Source of the DNA: Megaustenia siamemsis
Taxonomy: Eukaryota > Mollusca > Gastropoda > Stylommatophora > Ariophantidae
Length of the DNA stretch: 64,000 nucleotides
Direction: 5' to 3'
NCBI GenBank assembly: GCA_032433765.1
Contig: JAVIAB010000047.1
Coordinates: 18,512,011-18,576,010, forward strand
A program made the translations under genes and the position numbers. Shown in pieces: positions 33,640 to 45,257 of the stretch; the first letter of the stretch is position 1; each line of letters begins with the position of its first letter. The notes below the pieces were generated by a model. The model saw nothing but the letters and a program-made list of their open reading frames with translations, was not told the DNA's origin and made no database searches.

Positions 33640-34380
33640 TCATATAGGTCGATAGTCTATGAGAGATCACAACAGATGGGACTGAAAATAATGAGAGATA
33701 AGACCAAAATTATGAGAATTAATGCAGTTGGCAATAACCAAATAAAAATAGGAGAATTACCTCTACTAGACATACAATAATACATATATCTAGACAGTAA
33801 TATAGACAAAGAGTGACGAACAGAAAATGGTACCAAGACAATGATATTAAAAGCAAGAGGAGCTTTTGTTGCACTGGAAAACAAATGGAAGTCCAAACGA
33901 ATTAGGTTAAATACAAAAATAAAAATTGTCACCTCCAATGTTAAGTGAGTCTTTTTATATGACCGTGAAACATGGAGAAGAACAAAAATGGCATTCACGA
34001 AGATACAGACTTACAATAATAGAGGCTTAGGTAGAATAAAAGGATGGAAATGGGGCAAAATCACTAACATAGAACTATGGAAATGTACCAGTCAAATACC
34101 AGTGGATAAGGAGATACAGAGAAGACGATGGCGCTGGATAGGACACACACTACGGAAGCCAACTGGGAGTATTACACAAACAGGCCCTTTTTTTTAAATC
34201 CCCATGGAAAAAGACAAAGAGTAAGACATTTGGATTCTCGGAGAAGATAGATGGGAGTCTGAGATGAAGATGATGGGGAAGACATTGAGTGACCTTAAAA
34301 GAATGACAAGAAACAGAACGGTTTGGAAAGTGTTTGTTGAAGGTATATGCTTCATAGGGAGCTGAACGGAAGAGGAAGAA
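33640..34380 (+). mobile_element. LINE-B 3' fragment
   Basis: It parallels 37721-38450 in sense orientation: GGCAATAACCAAATAAAAAT, AGCAAGAGGAGCTTTTGTTG, then a frame with RIKGWKWGKITNIELWKCTS and RRRWRWIGHTLRKPTGSI. It ends at a GGAGCTGAACGG-like terminus. Confidence 0.7.
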
Positions 34381-34836
34381 GAACTTAGATAGTTAATGTT
34401 TTACAGTCATATGTTGCTATGCGGAAAATATAGACACGGGAACCCTATGTTTTGTAGCAATATCACTTACATGTCATATCCTGCGCAGCTGTTTTTATGT
34501 ATTCATGGCTATGCCAACCATTCTTTTGATTCTCTAATTAGTCTTTTACTCATTAGCTAACAACGAGCCAGACATTTAAACATTGCATTATTCCAATAGT
34601 TGACGCTTCCTATTCTGTATTAATGTGTCGACACTAGTACCTGATAATGTCTGAGGCATTGCCATTTTTAGTTTACACAATTAATCTCATTTTTTTTTAG
34701 TTGAAAAGAATTCAAAATACCACGGACTCCATTGCAACTCCACATTATAGAAAGTAGTTAAACGGTTAGTAGATGCTATATCTATATCTAAAGTACAATA
34801 CAGTACACTTTATAACATTACGACACACATACATAC
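34381..34836. other. Intron flank duplicated with 45605-45903
   Basis: GCTAACAACGAGCCAGA, ATGTCGACACTAGTA and GTTTACACAATTAATCT occur in both flanks, so the gamma-beta-alpha duplication covered the intron. No gene. Confidence 0.6.
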
Positions 34837-35142
34837 CATATACTTCAAGTGTACACATGACCCGCTCCGTGCTGCTATCTCCAGCACATACGAATTGTGT
34901 TTCATTGACACTGGCCCTGGTAATGTTCAGGCCCATAGTTTTCACATTTCCGTTGCTTAAGATGGATCCTTTGTATACAGATGGATCGTAAAGATTAATG
35001 CATGTATTGTTCGCTAAATTACAGGTTGAGAGGTTGGTTACTGTATTTTCTTTCAACATTTGCCAAGTTATGCTTGTTACATGACTTTGGGTTGTACATT
35101 GAAGATTTGTGGGTTGCCACTTCTCCACGAGCACTTTACAAC
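34837..35142 (-). CDS. Exon alpha3: Ig-like domain
   Basis: A 306-nt exon, phase 1-1 (acceptor AAATAAAG|GT TGT, donor G|GTATGT). Its 102 residues are nearly the same as alpha2: CKVLVEKWQPTN, LQCTTQ, SITWQ, NITRASVNETQFVC, CTLEVYG. The C-x-W-x-C core of an Ig domain is intact. Intron sequence on both sides (about 34560-34836 and 35143-35230) is homologous to that around alpha2. This marks the right-hand member of the duplicated gamma-beta-alpha block. Confidence 0.82.
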
Positions 35143-35384
35143 CTTTATTTGAAGATTAATATGCAAAAAAGTGAATAAATTATGTGGCATGATAAGTAGT
35201 TTTCTAATTATTAACAAAATAGATCAAAATTATAATGAAGAAAAAAACCTAGTCTGTCACCACGTGACTTTAATTTGTTCGAGCATTTAAAAAAGATCTC
35301 TAAAGAGACAATGCTTCTACTCCGATGCGGAAGTAGTGGCCACGGTGACAAAATGATTCAATGAGCAAGCATTTTTCTAGAACG

Positions 35385-35790
35385 GAATCCTTTGTCTACA
35401 CAAAAACAGTTGGATGCGGTTTCTACCGAAGCAGTTGGATCCGGCGACTAACTAAACTTTGGGACCCTGTCTATCCAAGCTGTGGGATCCCCTGTCTACC
35501 GAAGCAGTGGGATCCCATGTCTACCCAAGCAGTGGAACCCGCTGACTACCCAAGCAGTGGTTAACGTGTCTACCGAAACAGTAGTATCCGTGTCTATCCA
35601 AGCAGTGGCATCCGTGTCAAACCAAGCAGTGGTATCCGTGTCTACCCAAGCAGTGGTATCTGTGTCTTCCCAAACAGTGGTATCCGTGTCAAACCAAGCA
35701 GTGGTATCCGTGTCAATCCAAGCAGGGGTATCCGTGTCTACCCAAACAGTGGTATCCATGTCTACCCAATCAGTGGGATCTGTGCCTTAA
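35385..35790. repeat. 24-bp minisatellite, about 17 copies
   Basis: The unit GTATCCGTGTCTACCCAAGC plus AGTG is a multiple of three, so an ORF of VSVSTQAV repeats stays open (35482-35790). The first units are diverged and the last ones homogeneous. No start context or neighbour suggests a gene. Confidence 0.93.
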
Positions 35791-35829
35791 ATGCCTTTTT
35801 CTACAGAGCCCTGGCAATTGCTTTATAAC

Positions 35830-36135
35830 AATTAAAATATATGGAAAATAAACGTGGCATATTAACACAACTTAAAATGAAAAGAAAACTTCTAAACACA
35901 ATTTAAACAAAACAAATGAGATGTTTGCGGCATGTTAAAAGAGCAGCCTACTAAAAGTAATCTTGAAAGGGAAAATACAAGGTAAAAGCGGCAGAAGCAG
36001 ACCAAGTCTAACATAGACGAGTAACATCAAAATATGGACAAGTCAGCCTATGACTATCAAAGCAAGAGACAGAGCGGAATGGTGCCCCATGGTAGCCAAC
36101 ATTCGATGCTGAGACGGCACTCAATGATGATAAAA
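35830..36135 (+). mobile_element. LINE-C 3' end abutting exon beta2
   Basis: MRCLRHVKR-type coding remnant, GGAAAATACAAGGTAAAAGC, AAGCAAGAGACAGAGCGGAA, then GACGGCACTCAATGATGAT. The end lies about 15 bases from the beta2 donor. The same arrangement is at beta1. Confidence 0.75.
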
Positions 36136-36149
36136 CATATGAACCTCAC

Positions 36150-36375
36150 TAAAATTTGTTATCACGTCATCGCTGACAGCTGCTGGTCTGTTGGCTAGTA
36201 ACGTGCTGATTCCATAAGGAGTCGTTTCTAAATAGATATAACTCTCAAGGATCATGCGCTTCATTGGAACTCGAAATCTACACGTAGAAGAGTAGTCCCC
36301 CTCTGTTCCGCTACCGTAGATCCCTTTACTACAGTTTGTGTAAGACCAATCAACGTCTTCTTGATATATCTCTGT
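36150..36375 (-). CDS. Exon beta2: second half of the second domain, copy 2
   Basis: A 226-nt exon, phase 0 to phase 1 (acceptor TATTTTCAG, donor A|GTGAGG). It encodes TEIYQEDVDWSYTNCSKGIY, then GSGTEGDYSSTCRFRVPMKR and ends AAVSDDVITNF. It closely matches beta1 and less closely beta3. The intron separating it from gamma2 is about 8.8 kb, swollen by LINE-B, hAT-2, R4, a 69-bp minisatellite and the pentanucleotide array. LINE-C sequence flanks the exon on both sides (35830-36135 and 36385-36745), as it does at beta1, so those insertions predate the block duplication. Confidence 0.75.
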
Positions 36376-36384
36376 CTGAAAATA

Positions 36385-36745
36385 TTAAAGCAAGCAGTAA
36401 GGATTGCCATTGATAATATTTTATTGACAAAAATATATGGATTAAATTTGAATATTAAAAAGACTAAAACCATGATCATAAACAAAGATAACACATAAAA
36501 CGTGAAAATGAATATCGAAGTAGAATGAATAGACCTGAAGACAGTCCAAAGTTACGACTACCTTGGACATTATTATAACTGATAATGGAAAATGTAAAAC
36601 TTAACACAACTGGAAAACCCAAAATAAACAAAAGAAAAGTAATGACACAAAAGTAATTTTAATGCCTTGAAAATATACTATAATCAAAACAAATAACATC
36701 TGTCCTAAAACTAGGAATAGCAAACAAAATGTCATATCCTTTCAA
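36385..36745 (+). mobile_element. LINE-C internal fragment (RT thumb), split by later insertions
   Basis: It reads IYGLNLNIKKTKTMIINKDN, then QSYDYLGH. It aligns with 49905-50245, which has no interruption. After the R4/minisatellite block and LINE-B it resumes at 37677-37709 and 43162-43260. Confidence 0.75.
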
Positions 36746-37083
36746 CCAGTAACCACTGACAGGGATTGTGTTTCTCTGAGATCATCCAGGTCTTCGTTTC
36801 CATGACTCCTCAATGCTGTAACCACTGACAGAGATTGTATTTCTCTGATATCACCCAGGTCTTCGTTTCCATGACTCCTCAGTGTTGTAACTAATGACAT
36901 AGATTTTATTTCTCTGAGATCATCCAGATCTTCGTTTCCATGACTCCTCAGTGCTGTAACCACTGACAGAGATTGTATTTCTCTGAGATCATCCAAGCCT
37001 TTGTTTCCATGACTCCTCAGCGCGGTAACTACTGACAGAGATTATATTTCTCTGAGATCATTCAAGTCTTCGTTTCCAGATGA
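36746..37083. repeat. 69-bp minisatellite, about 4.9 copies
   Basis: The unit begins CCACTGACAGAGATTGTATT and includes CGTTTCCATGACTCCTCAG. As 69 is 23 codons, the minus strand stays open (LREIQSLSVVTALRSHGNED). It is absent from the paralogous site at 50245, so it arrived with the adjoining R4 block after the duplication. Confidence 0.9.
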
Positions 37084-37254
37084 CTCATTTCAGAAATCGT
37101 GTTTCAGCTCCCAGCCATCTTTCCCTGTACCTCGAGCTACTCACGATTCTTTTACAATCACGAACTAGGACATGAACGTATTTTCTTTAGTTCGCCTCCG
37201 ATAGCACTAGGTACACAATATCACCAATATCTTAATATTACCAAAAGAGGACAC

Positions 37255-37678
37255 GGTCTTCCGGTATATGGTGGATAGGCGGCAGGAACCATTGAAGGCT
37301 ATGCATGAAAAGTGTTCCTTGAGGCAGTTTTCTCATATTCCAAGTCCGGCTTGTTGCAGGAGTTACTGAGTTAAGTGCTCTGTGCACACCGTGAGCTGTG
37401 TGTCTCATCCGTTTTTATCATGTTTCGATATTCCAATTGTTTACGATGAATGATGATATCGTATAACAGGGAACAGTTGGCTGTGTTCACTTTCTGCGCA
37501 GTTTCGCCTTATGTCTTTTGGCCTATGCTGAGACTGCTATGATGTGGACCACAGCTACCTTTCTTTGTTTGGGAGATGAGATATTAATTCGGATGATTAC
37601 GCTGGCACTGGCGGTTGAGCAATTATGTATTTTAATTCGTTTGCAGTGATACCGGGGCCTTCCATAACCAAATAACCA
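37255..37678 (-). repeat. R4 interspersed repeat
   Basis: A reverse-orientation copy, ending CCTTCCATAACCAAATAACC. The left end is the complement of CCACCATATACCGGAAG. Together with 36746-37254 it forms a block of about 930 bp missing from the paralogous LINE-C at 50245. Confidence 0.8.
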
Positions 37679-40039
37679 AATTCCTGTATGGTGCAGAAAC
37701 ATGGACATTCTCCTACCTTTTTAGCTCCCAGTGGAGCATAGGTCTTCAACAAACACTTTCCAAGTCGTTCTGTTTTTTGCAATTCTTTTAAGAACATTCC
37801 ATGTCTTCCCCATCATCTTCATATCTGCTTCGATCTGTCTTCTCCAAGAATTCCTTGGTCTTCCTCTTTGTCTTTTCCCCTGGGGATTCCAAAAAAGGGG
37901 CTGTTGTGTAATACTCTCAGCTGGCTTCCGTAGTGTGTGTCCTATCCATCGCCATCGTCTTCGCTGTATCTCTTTATCCACTGGTATTTGACTCTGTACA
38001 TTTCCATAATTCCACGTTACTGACTTTGTCCTGCCATTTCCATCCCTTTATTGTGCGCAAGCATCCATTAATGAAAGTCTGTACCTTCGTGATTGTCAAT
38101 TTTGTTATTCTCCATGTTTCACAGCCATATAATAGGACCGACTTGACATTTGAGTTGACAATTTTTATTTTTGTATTTAGCGTAATTTCTTTGGATTTCC
38201 ATATGTTTCCCAGTGCAATGAAAGCTCCTCTTGCTTTTGATATCCTTATTTTGGTATCATTTTCTGTTCCTCCCTCTTTATCTATATTACTGCCCTGATA
38301 TATATAAGATTGTACGTCTAGTAGAGGTATTTCTCCTAGGTTTTTTTTTGTTATTGCCAACTGCATTAATTCTCATAATGTTGATCTTATCTCTACTAAT
38401 CGTTAGTCATATCTGTTGTGATCTCTCATCTAATATACTCACTTTATCCTGCATCTGTTGATGGCTGTGTGATAGGAGAGCTATGTCATCAGCAAAGTCT
38501 AAATCATCAAGTTGTTTGGTCAGTGACCACTGGATCCCATTTCTGTTGTTTTGAGTTATTTTCATAATCCAATCTATGGCCAGTAGAAAGAGAAATGGAG
38601 ACAGAAGGCATCCTTGCCTTACTCCTGTTCTTATTTCAAATGCTTCTGTAAGCTGTCCTTCATGCACCACACTACATTTTGTTCCTTCATACATTGTTTC
38701 TATCAGGTTAATAAACTTTATGGGGATTCCGTAATGACTCAGCAACTTCCAAAGCATTCTTCTGTCTAAACTATCAAATGCCTTTTCGTAATCTATGAAT
38801 CCAATATAAAGTGGGGATTTTAGTTCTAAACTTTGTTAATCTATTATACGTAGAGTAGATATTTGATCAGCACATGATCTGTTCTTCCTAAAACCTGCTT
38901 GTTCATCTCTCAAGTGTTTCTCTGTAGCCTCTTTTAGTCTCTCCAGAATGATTCTGCCTAATATTTTTCCTGGCACTGATAGTAGCATAATTCCCCTATA
39001 ATTTGTGCACTCCTGTAAACTTCCTTTCAATGGTAGTTTGATCATATAACCTTCTCTTCAGTCTTTAGGTATTTCTTCCCTCTCCCAAATTTTATCCAAT
39101 AGTTCATGTAACATCTTGGTAGAGGTGTTAATATCTACTTTGATGGCTTCCGAAGGAATTTCATCTGGTCTTGTGGCTTTACCATCTTTTAATAGTTTGA
39201 TGGCTTTCATTATTTCTTCTTTGCTTGGTTTTCCGCAGTTAACGTGTAACTCCTCTACTGCTCGTAGTATATCTGGAGGATTATTTGAGCCGGGTCTGTT
39301 CAAAAGTTCTTCAAAGTGCTCTTTCCATCTCTCTATTTGTTCCCTTATATTACTAAGCAGATTTCCTGTCTTATCTTTGATAAAGGCGTTGATCTGTTTG
39401 TATTTTCTACCTAATTTCTTTGTGCTGTTGTACAGTTCTTTCATATTCCCTTTATTTGCTGCCTCTTCTGCCTCTTTAGCTAGTTCATCTATATATTTCC
39501 TCTTATTCCTTTTAATGCATCTTCTCACTTCTATGTTCACCTCTGTGTAAGCTTCCTGTGTCTTGGCTTTATTACTTCTTGTTTTGCTTTTATTTATGTC
39601 TGCTTTCTTGTTCTTTCTTTCTTTAATTTTATCCATGGTCTCTGCTGTCATCCATGCCTTATCCTGGCGTTCTCTTTTCCCCAGTGTTTCTTCGCATGTC
39701 TCTTTCCATATATTTTTTACCTGTTTCCAATGATCTTCTATATTTATTGTATTTTCTAGTTGTTGGAGGACTTGGTATTTGTTTGATATTGTGACTGCGA
39801 ATTTATCTTTAATTCCTTGTTCTTAAAGAAACCCTACATTGAAATACTTTCTTCCCTTATTCGTTGTAGTATACCTTTTTAGTTTAATTTTAAGTTTGGC
39901 TAACATAAGATGATGATCAGAAGCTACATCTGCCCCTCTATGTACTTTTACATCCTGTAAGGATGACTTAAACATACTATTAATACATATGTGATCAATT
40001 TTATTTTCCGTTCTTATATCTGGTGACACCCATGTAGCT

Positions 40040-42472
40040 TAAAGTGACCATTCGTCGCGGATTGTCCGGGACAGTCCCGGAATTTGACATTTTTTGAACC
40101 TTTGTCCGGATTAGCTGCCGTACCGGTTTTGTCCCGATTTTGGCATATTTTTTAGCTTTTGTCCCGGATTTGATAAAAAATAATTTGGGACACAAACGTT
40201 TACCAATTTTGCCATTTTGGTATACGGCGTACATTTCTTCAATGAAAAAAAAATATTATTCCGTTACTGTGTAGACAATTTTGTTTAATATCAAAACAGT
40301 AGAATGCGCTCCTAGTTTTAAATCTCGTATATATTCGTTGTGTTACTAACTTTCACTTTCACTTTCGCAAAAAATGGCACCGAAGCGTAATTGTAGTTTT
40401 ATTCAAGATTTACAAAAGGAATACCCTTTTATAAAAAAGTCTCCATCGTCATCAGACTTCACTGTAAGATGTAATATATGTTCATCCGGGTTTACTATTA
40501 ACCATAGTGGACGTGGTGATATTAAGAATCACATAAATAGTGATAAACATAAGAGAGCCGTCGCTACTGCTGCATCAAGCTCGTCGTTGACAATTTTTTT
40601 TCGAGCTGAACAGGTTGGTGACAAAGAAGAACAGTTAACTGCTACAGAAGGTGCTTTTGCATATTATACAGTGATGCACAATCACACGTTTAGATCTATG
40701 GACTGCACATCAAAATTGCTTCAGGTAACTTTAGAACCAAAATTTGTTTGTGCACGTACGAAAACAGAAGCTATTATTCGGAATGTGTTCACACCCCATG
40801 CTCTAAACGAGTTGAGATGTGACCTAGAAAACGTAACATTTATCTCCATACTGACAGATGCCTCTAACCACAAAGAAATCAAGATTTTTCCTTTGCTTGT
40901 CAGATACTTTGATCGCAATATGGGACTGAAAGTTAAAATATTAGAGTTGAAGTCATTGCCGGGTGAAACATCTGATATAGCAAGTAGTTTTCTTATTGAC
41001 TGTCTAACTGAAAATGGTTTAGAACTGAAAGTAGTTGGATTATGTGCAGACAACACAAATTCTAATTTTGGGGGCGCTGAAAGAAAAGGACAGAACAATG
41101 TTTTCACAAAACTGAAAGAAAACCTTGGACATAGTTTGATAGGTGTTGGGTGTGCTTGCCATATTTTTCCACAACACTGTTCGAGCAGCTGCAGACGTAT
41201 TGCCTGTTGATGTTGAAATGACTATTGCACGAATTTATCTGTACTTCAAATCATACACAGTTAGAGTTGAAAGTCTCAAGGAGTTTTGTCAGTTTGTCGA
41301 CACAGACTTCCAGATGATTTTAGGTTATGCACAAACTAGGTGGCTTGCGCTCTTGCCTGCTGTTGAAAGGGTTCTTTACATGTTCCTGCCTCTAAAATCA
41401 TATTTTCAATCTCAAGACAGATGCCCAGTTTTTATACAGGAATTCTTTGAAAACCCACTGTCTGAGGCATGGCTTATTTTGGTTCACAGTCAGGCATCCT
41501 CCTTCCACGAAGCAGTGTAGAAAGTAGAGGGACAGATGGTCACTGTATTTGAAGTCATTGACAACATCAATAGGTTGAAAGCTATCTTGGAGTCCAAGCT
41601 GGAAGACGGCTTCTTGCCATCAAGAGTTCAGATAATCCTTAAAAAGCTGGAAATGGAAGGATTTCCACGTGATGATGTGAAAAAGTTTAACGCCAGTGTT
41701 TCTTCATTTTATGAAACAGCTTTAAGTTATTTGAAGAAATGGGCTGCAAATAATTTTCAAAACCTAGAGTCTTACAGCTGGGTAATGCTGAACAGAACAC
41801 CAAATTGGGAAGATATTGAGAAGTCTTCATCATTAGTGAGTCAAACGGTGCCTTCAGTCGACTTTCCAGAAAATGAAATGTATGACGAATATGTCTACAT
41901 GAAACATTTCGTTACTTCACAAAAAATTAGTGAGTGGAGTCTTAATAAAACATTACCAGGGCAGCGTTGGGTTGAACTAGCTTCCCACTTCAGAAACAAT
42001 CATGTGCCCGTTTCACATATTCTGAAGTTGGCAGAGTTCTTTTTGTGTCTACCTGGAACAAATGCTGCAACAGAACGAGTGTTTTCTCTGATGAACAGTT
42101 TGTGGACAAATGATAAAACACAACTAGGTGTTGAAACTTTAAAAGCCATGTTGATCACCAAAGTGAACTATGAGGGAACATGTGTCGAATTTTATAAGAT
42201 GCTGCATACAAAGAAGGACATTTTACAGAAAATTCACTCATCTGAAAAGTACAGCATCTCTGTTTCACCTTCAATTTAAGTGAGTATCACTGTTTTTTTT
42301 TTATCTCCTGATTATCCTGATAGCGTATTGTAGGTCTATATTATTAGATGTTTTAAAATGTATGTATTATTCACTTGAAAATGACAGCAAGAAGAAATGT
42401 AATTTTATTGGTGGAAAATTTAAGTAAAATTATTCCGTCCCGGAATGGGATTTCAAAAATATGGTCACCTTA
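40040..42472 (+). mobile_element. hAT-2 DNA transposon inside LINE-B, 8-bp target duplication
   Basis: Ends TAAAGTGACCATTCG and (reverse complement of the right end) TAAGGTGACCATATT form imperfect inverted repeats, both followed by GTCCCGGAAT-like sequence. Perfect ATGTAGCT duplications lie at 40032-40039 and 42473-42480. Removing the element and one duplication restores the LINE-B endonuclease frame (KATWVSPD), which proves the insertion. Confidence 0.93.
40374..42279 (+). pseudogene. hAT-2 transposase, one frameshift and one stop
   Basis: The ATG at 40374 starts a BED-like finger (VRCNICSSGFTINHSGRGDI, KNHINSDKH). The catalytic core has SILTDASNHKEIKIFPLLV and VVGLCADNTNSNFGGAERKG. A frameshift near 41145-41165 leads to 41143-41520 (YAQTRWLALLPAVERVL), a TAG ends that at 41518, and the same frame continues to 42279 with the hAT dimerisation region (LCLPGTNAATERVFSLMNSL, TLKAMLITKVNY). 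The product would be about 630 residues if unbroken. It differs clearly from hAT-1. A relative is at 57880-58465. Confidence 0.88.
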
Positions 42473-43161
42473 ATGTAGCTTTGTGTATTCTTTTATGTTG
42501 GAATATTGTTCCTCCTAGGCTCATTTGATTAAGGGCGCAGAAATCTCCAAGTCCATGTTTTCCCATAATCTCTTCGAAGCCTCTGTTGTCTGATCCCACC
42601 TTAGCATTTAGGTCTCCCATCAAGATTATAATATCCTTGGCTCGTCTTGCATCCATCTGACATTGTAGCTGTTTATAAAAATCATCTTTAACTGAGTCAT
42701 TTTTATCGTTGGTTGGTGCATAGCATTGTATAATGTGTAATTTTATTTTGTTTTTGGTTGTTCTAAATGTTGCTCTCACCAGTCTTGGTCCCACTGCCTC
42801 CCATTCTATTAGTGTCTTCTGTGCATTCTTTGATAGCATTATAGCTACCCCTTCGCTATGTTGTGCTCCAGGTTCCTGGTGTCCTGATGATAAAATCATC
42901 TCCCCTGTATTCAATTTTATTCTCTCCGCTCCCAGCCATCTTGTTTCACACATTCCCAGATTATCTATCTTGTAGTTAGTCATTTCTGCTGCCACTTGTT
43001 CCGCTTTTCCCTGTTCGTTAAGGGTACGAACATTCCAGGTGCCAATTCTGGATGATTTCCTGGTAGACAAAGGGTGAGTCGGCAACCCGGACTCCTTATG
43101 GCTTTCTCCGGATTGCGTCATTCGTCTCTTAGACAGAGAGCCCTTCTCTTTCCTGATTGAC

Positions 43162-43260
43162 AAACATGGACATTATACAAGAAAAAAGAACAGAAAATGG
43201 AAGCCTTTGAAATGTGGATTTATAGATGAATAGGTAGAATTACATACCAAATAGATACAT
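43162..43260 (+). mobile_element. LINE-C, continuation after LINE-B
   Basis: TATACAAGAAAAAAGAACAG, then GAAGCCTTTGAAATGTGGAT matches 50276-50330 and continues the copy left of LINE-B (37677-37709). Confidence 0.75.
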
Positions 43261-43279
43261 ACCAAATGAACTAAAGACA

Positions 43280-43840
43280 TCAACTTTTATAGCATTGCCT
43301 GAAAAGAATGGTGCAGTTGAATGCAGCGATTTTAGAACAATAAGCCTAATGAGCCAGGTAACCAAAATTTTACTAAAAGTTATACAAGGAAGGATTCAGA
43401 ATATAATTAATAATGAACTAGATGAGCAGCAATTCGGATTCAAGAAAAACAGTGGGACAAAAGAAGCTATATTCAGCATGAGGACATTGATTGAAAAGTA
43501 CATAGAAGTAAACAAACCAATATATGCCTGCTTCAAAGACTACACCAAAGCATTTGATAGAATACACCATGAGCAACTTATAGACTGCCTAAAAGATATA
43601 AATTTGGATGATACAGACATACGTCTGATATGTCATTTGTATTGGGAGCAAACAGCAATAATAATATATAACATATAACAAGGAGAACTCTACACCAATT
43701 GATATAAAAAGAGGAGTAAGACAAGGATTCATCCTATCACCAAGCTTGTTCAATTTATACCCTGAGCAAATCTTTAAAAACATCATAGAGATGCCAGGCC
43801 TTAACATTAATGGGAAAATAATCAATAACCTAAGATATGC
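43280..43840 (+). mobile_element. LINE RT fragment ending in the pentanucleotide array
   Basis: The frame 43295-43678 reads ECSDFRTISLMSQVTKILLK, then DEQQFGFKKNSGTKEAIFSM and ACFKDYTKAFDRIHHEQLID (RT motif A). A broken GVRQGFILSP-like motif B follows at 43715. At 43835 the frame reaches NNLRYA, where the catalytic ADD should follow, and instead the ATACC repeat begins. Confidence 0.75.
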
Positions 43841-45045
43841 ATACCATACCATACCATACCATACCATATCATATCATATCATATCATATCATATCATATC
43901 ATATCATATCATATCATATCATATCATATCATATCATATCACATCATATCATATCATATCGTATCATAGCATATCATATCATATCATATCATATAATGTC
44001 ATGTCACGTCATGTCATGCCATGCCATGCCATGTCATGCCATGCCATGCCATGTCATGTCATGTCATGTCATACCATACCATACCATACCATACCATACC
44101 ATACCATACCATACCATACCAAACCATACTATACACCCTATACTATACTATACTATACTATACTATACTATACTATACTATACTATACTATACTATACTA
44201 TACTATACTATACTATACTATACTATACTATACTATACTATACTATACTATACTATACTATACTATACTATACTATACTATACTATACTATACTATACTA
44301 TACTATACTATACTATACTATACTATACTATACTATACTATACTATACTATACTATACTATACTATACTATACTATACTATACTATACTATAGTATACTA
44401 TACTATACTATACTATACTATACTATACTATACTATACTATACTATAGTATACTATACTATACTATACTATACTATACTATACTATACTATACTATACTA
44501 TACTATACTATACTATACTATACTATACTATACTATACTACACTATACTATACTATACTATATTATATTATATTATACTATTTTATATTATACTATGCTA
44601 TATTATATTATATTATATTATATTATATTATATTATATTATATTATATTATATTATATTATATTATATTATATTATATTATATTATATTATATTATATTA
44701 TATTATATTATATTATATTATATTATATTATATTATATTATATTATATTATATTATATTATATTATATTATATTATATTATATTATATTATATTATATTA
44801 TATTATATTATATTATATTATATTATATTATTATATTATATTATATTATATTATATTATATTATATTATATTATATTATATTATATTATATTATATTATA
44901 TATTATTATATTATATTATATTATATTATATTATATTATATTATATTATATTATATTATATTATATTATATTATATTATATTATATTATATTATATTATA
45001 TTATATTATATTATATTATATTATATTATATTATATTATAGTGCA
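43841..45045. repeat. Pentanucleotide array, ~240 units in blocks
   Basis: Blocks in order: ATACC (43841-43866), ATATC (to about 43998), ATGTC/ATGCC (to about 44072), ATACC again (to about 44124), TATAC/CTATA (44135-44560), TATTA (44561-45040). Each block differs from its neighbour by one transition. Rare variants and two 2- to 3-base slips (about 44830, 44900) occur. The long Tyr/Ile/Leu ORFs are artefacts. Confidence 0.98.
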
Positions 45046-45144
45046 GTACATTACATTACACTGCGCTCAATTGTGTTACATTATTAAATTAAATTAAGTT
45101 GTGTCATGTTATACATAACGATACTTAGTATGTAAATAACCAAC

Positions 45145-45257
45145 ATTTCTTCTGCGAATTTTAGAACTGACGCCTGGATATACATTATCCGTTGTGCAAA
45201 TGAAGTCCACATAGGTACTTGTTAGTGTTTGTGTACATCTTGGTTTCGTTGGCCACG
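45145..45257 (-). CDS. Exon gamma2: first half of the second domain, copy 2
   Basis: A 113-nt exon, phase 1 to phase 0, encoding (A)WPTKPRCTQTL, then TSTYVDFICTTDNVYPG, VSSKI and RRRN. It is almost identical to gamma1 (51311-51423). The acceptor is TTGACAG|CG TGG, and the presumed donor GTTGGT follows AGAAGAAAT. It lies only about 650 bases downstream of alpha2 in the direction of transcription. The 1.2-kb pentanucleotide array begins about 100 bases beyond it, in the intron towards beta2. Confidence 0.72.

Larger units (their letters stand above)
37710..43161 (-). mobile_element. LINE-B: RTE-like LINE, interrupted by hAT-2, 13-bp target duplication
   Basis: It is flanked by AAACATGGACATT (37697-37709, 43162-43174) and inserted into LINE-C, whose uninterrupted counterpart is at 50245-50300. 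Excluding hAT-2 (2433 bp) and one target copy it is about 3.0 kb. Coding runs on the minus strand from endonuclease (right) to RT C-terminus (left), ending at a stop just inside the left boundary (GGGAGCTAA). The endonuclease frame reaches the right boundary without an ATG there, so the 5' end may be truncated. Confidence 0.88.
37721..43161 (-). pseudogene. LINE-B endonuclease/reverse transcriptase, broken
   Basis: The endonuclease piece (43161-42474) has SRIGTWNVRTLNEQGKAEQV, MCETRWLG and IILMGDLNAKVGSD. After hAT-2 it resumes with TWVSPDIRTENKIDHICI and GADVASDHHL (about 40040-39900). The RT is spread over 39651-39058, 39045-38836 (LRDEQAGFRKNRSCADQIST), 38757-38407 (GVRQGCLLSPFLF, LDDLDFADDIALL), 38366-37974 (NSNVKSVLLYGCETWRI) and 37981-37721 (RRRWRWIGHTLRKPAESITQ, QRGRPRNSWRRQIEAD). 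Frameshifts separate the pieces, so it is inactive. Confidence 0.85.

Noticed and set aside
35482..35790. 102-codon ORF of VSVSTQAV repeats, possible secreted repetitive protein
   Set aside because: It is a 24-bp minisatellite (a multiple of three) with diverged, stop-containing units upstream, no signal peptide and no splice evidence.
40001..40234. 77-codon minus-strand ORF over the left end of hAT-2
   Set aside because: It spans the transposon terminus and the LINE-B target site, so it cannot be an ancestral coding unit.
43746..45097. ORFs of 148-358 codons made of YHTIP, LYYTI and LYYII repeats
   Set aside because: Direct translation of a pentanucleotide array; no start context or domain.
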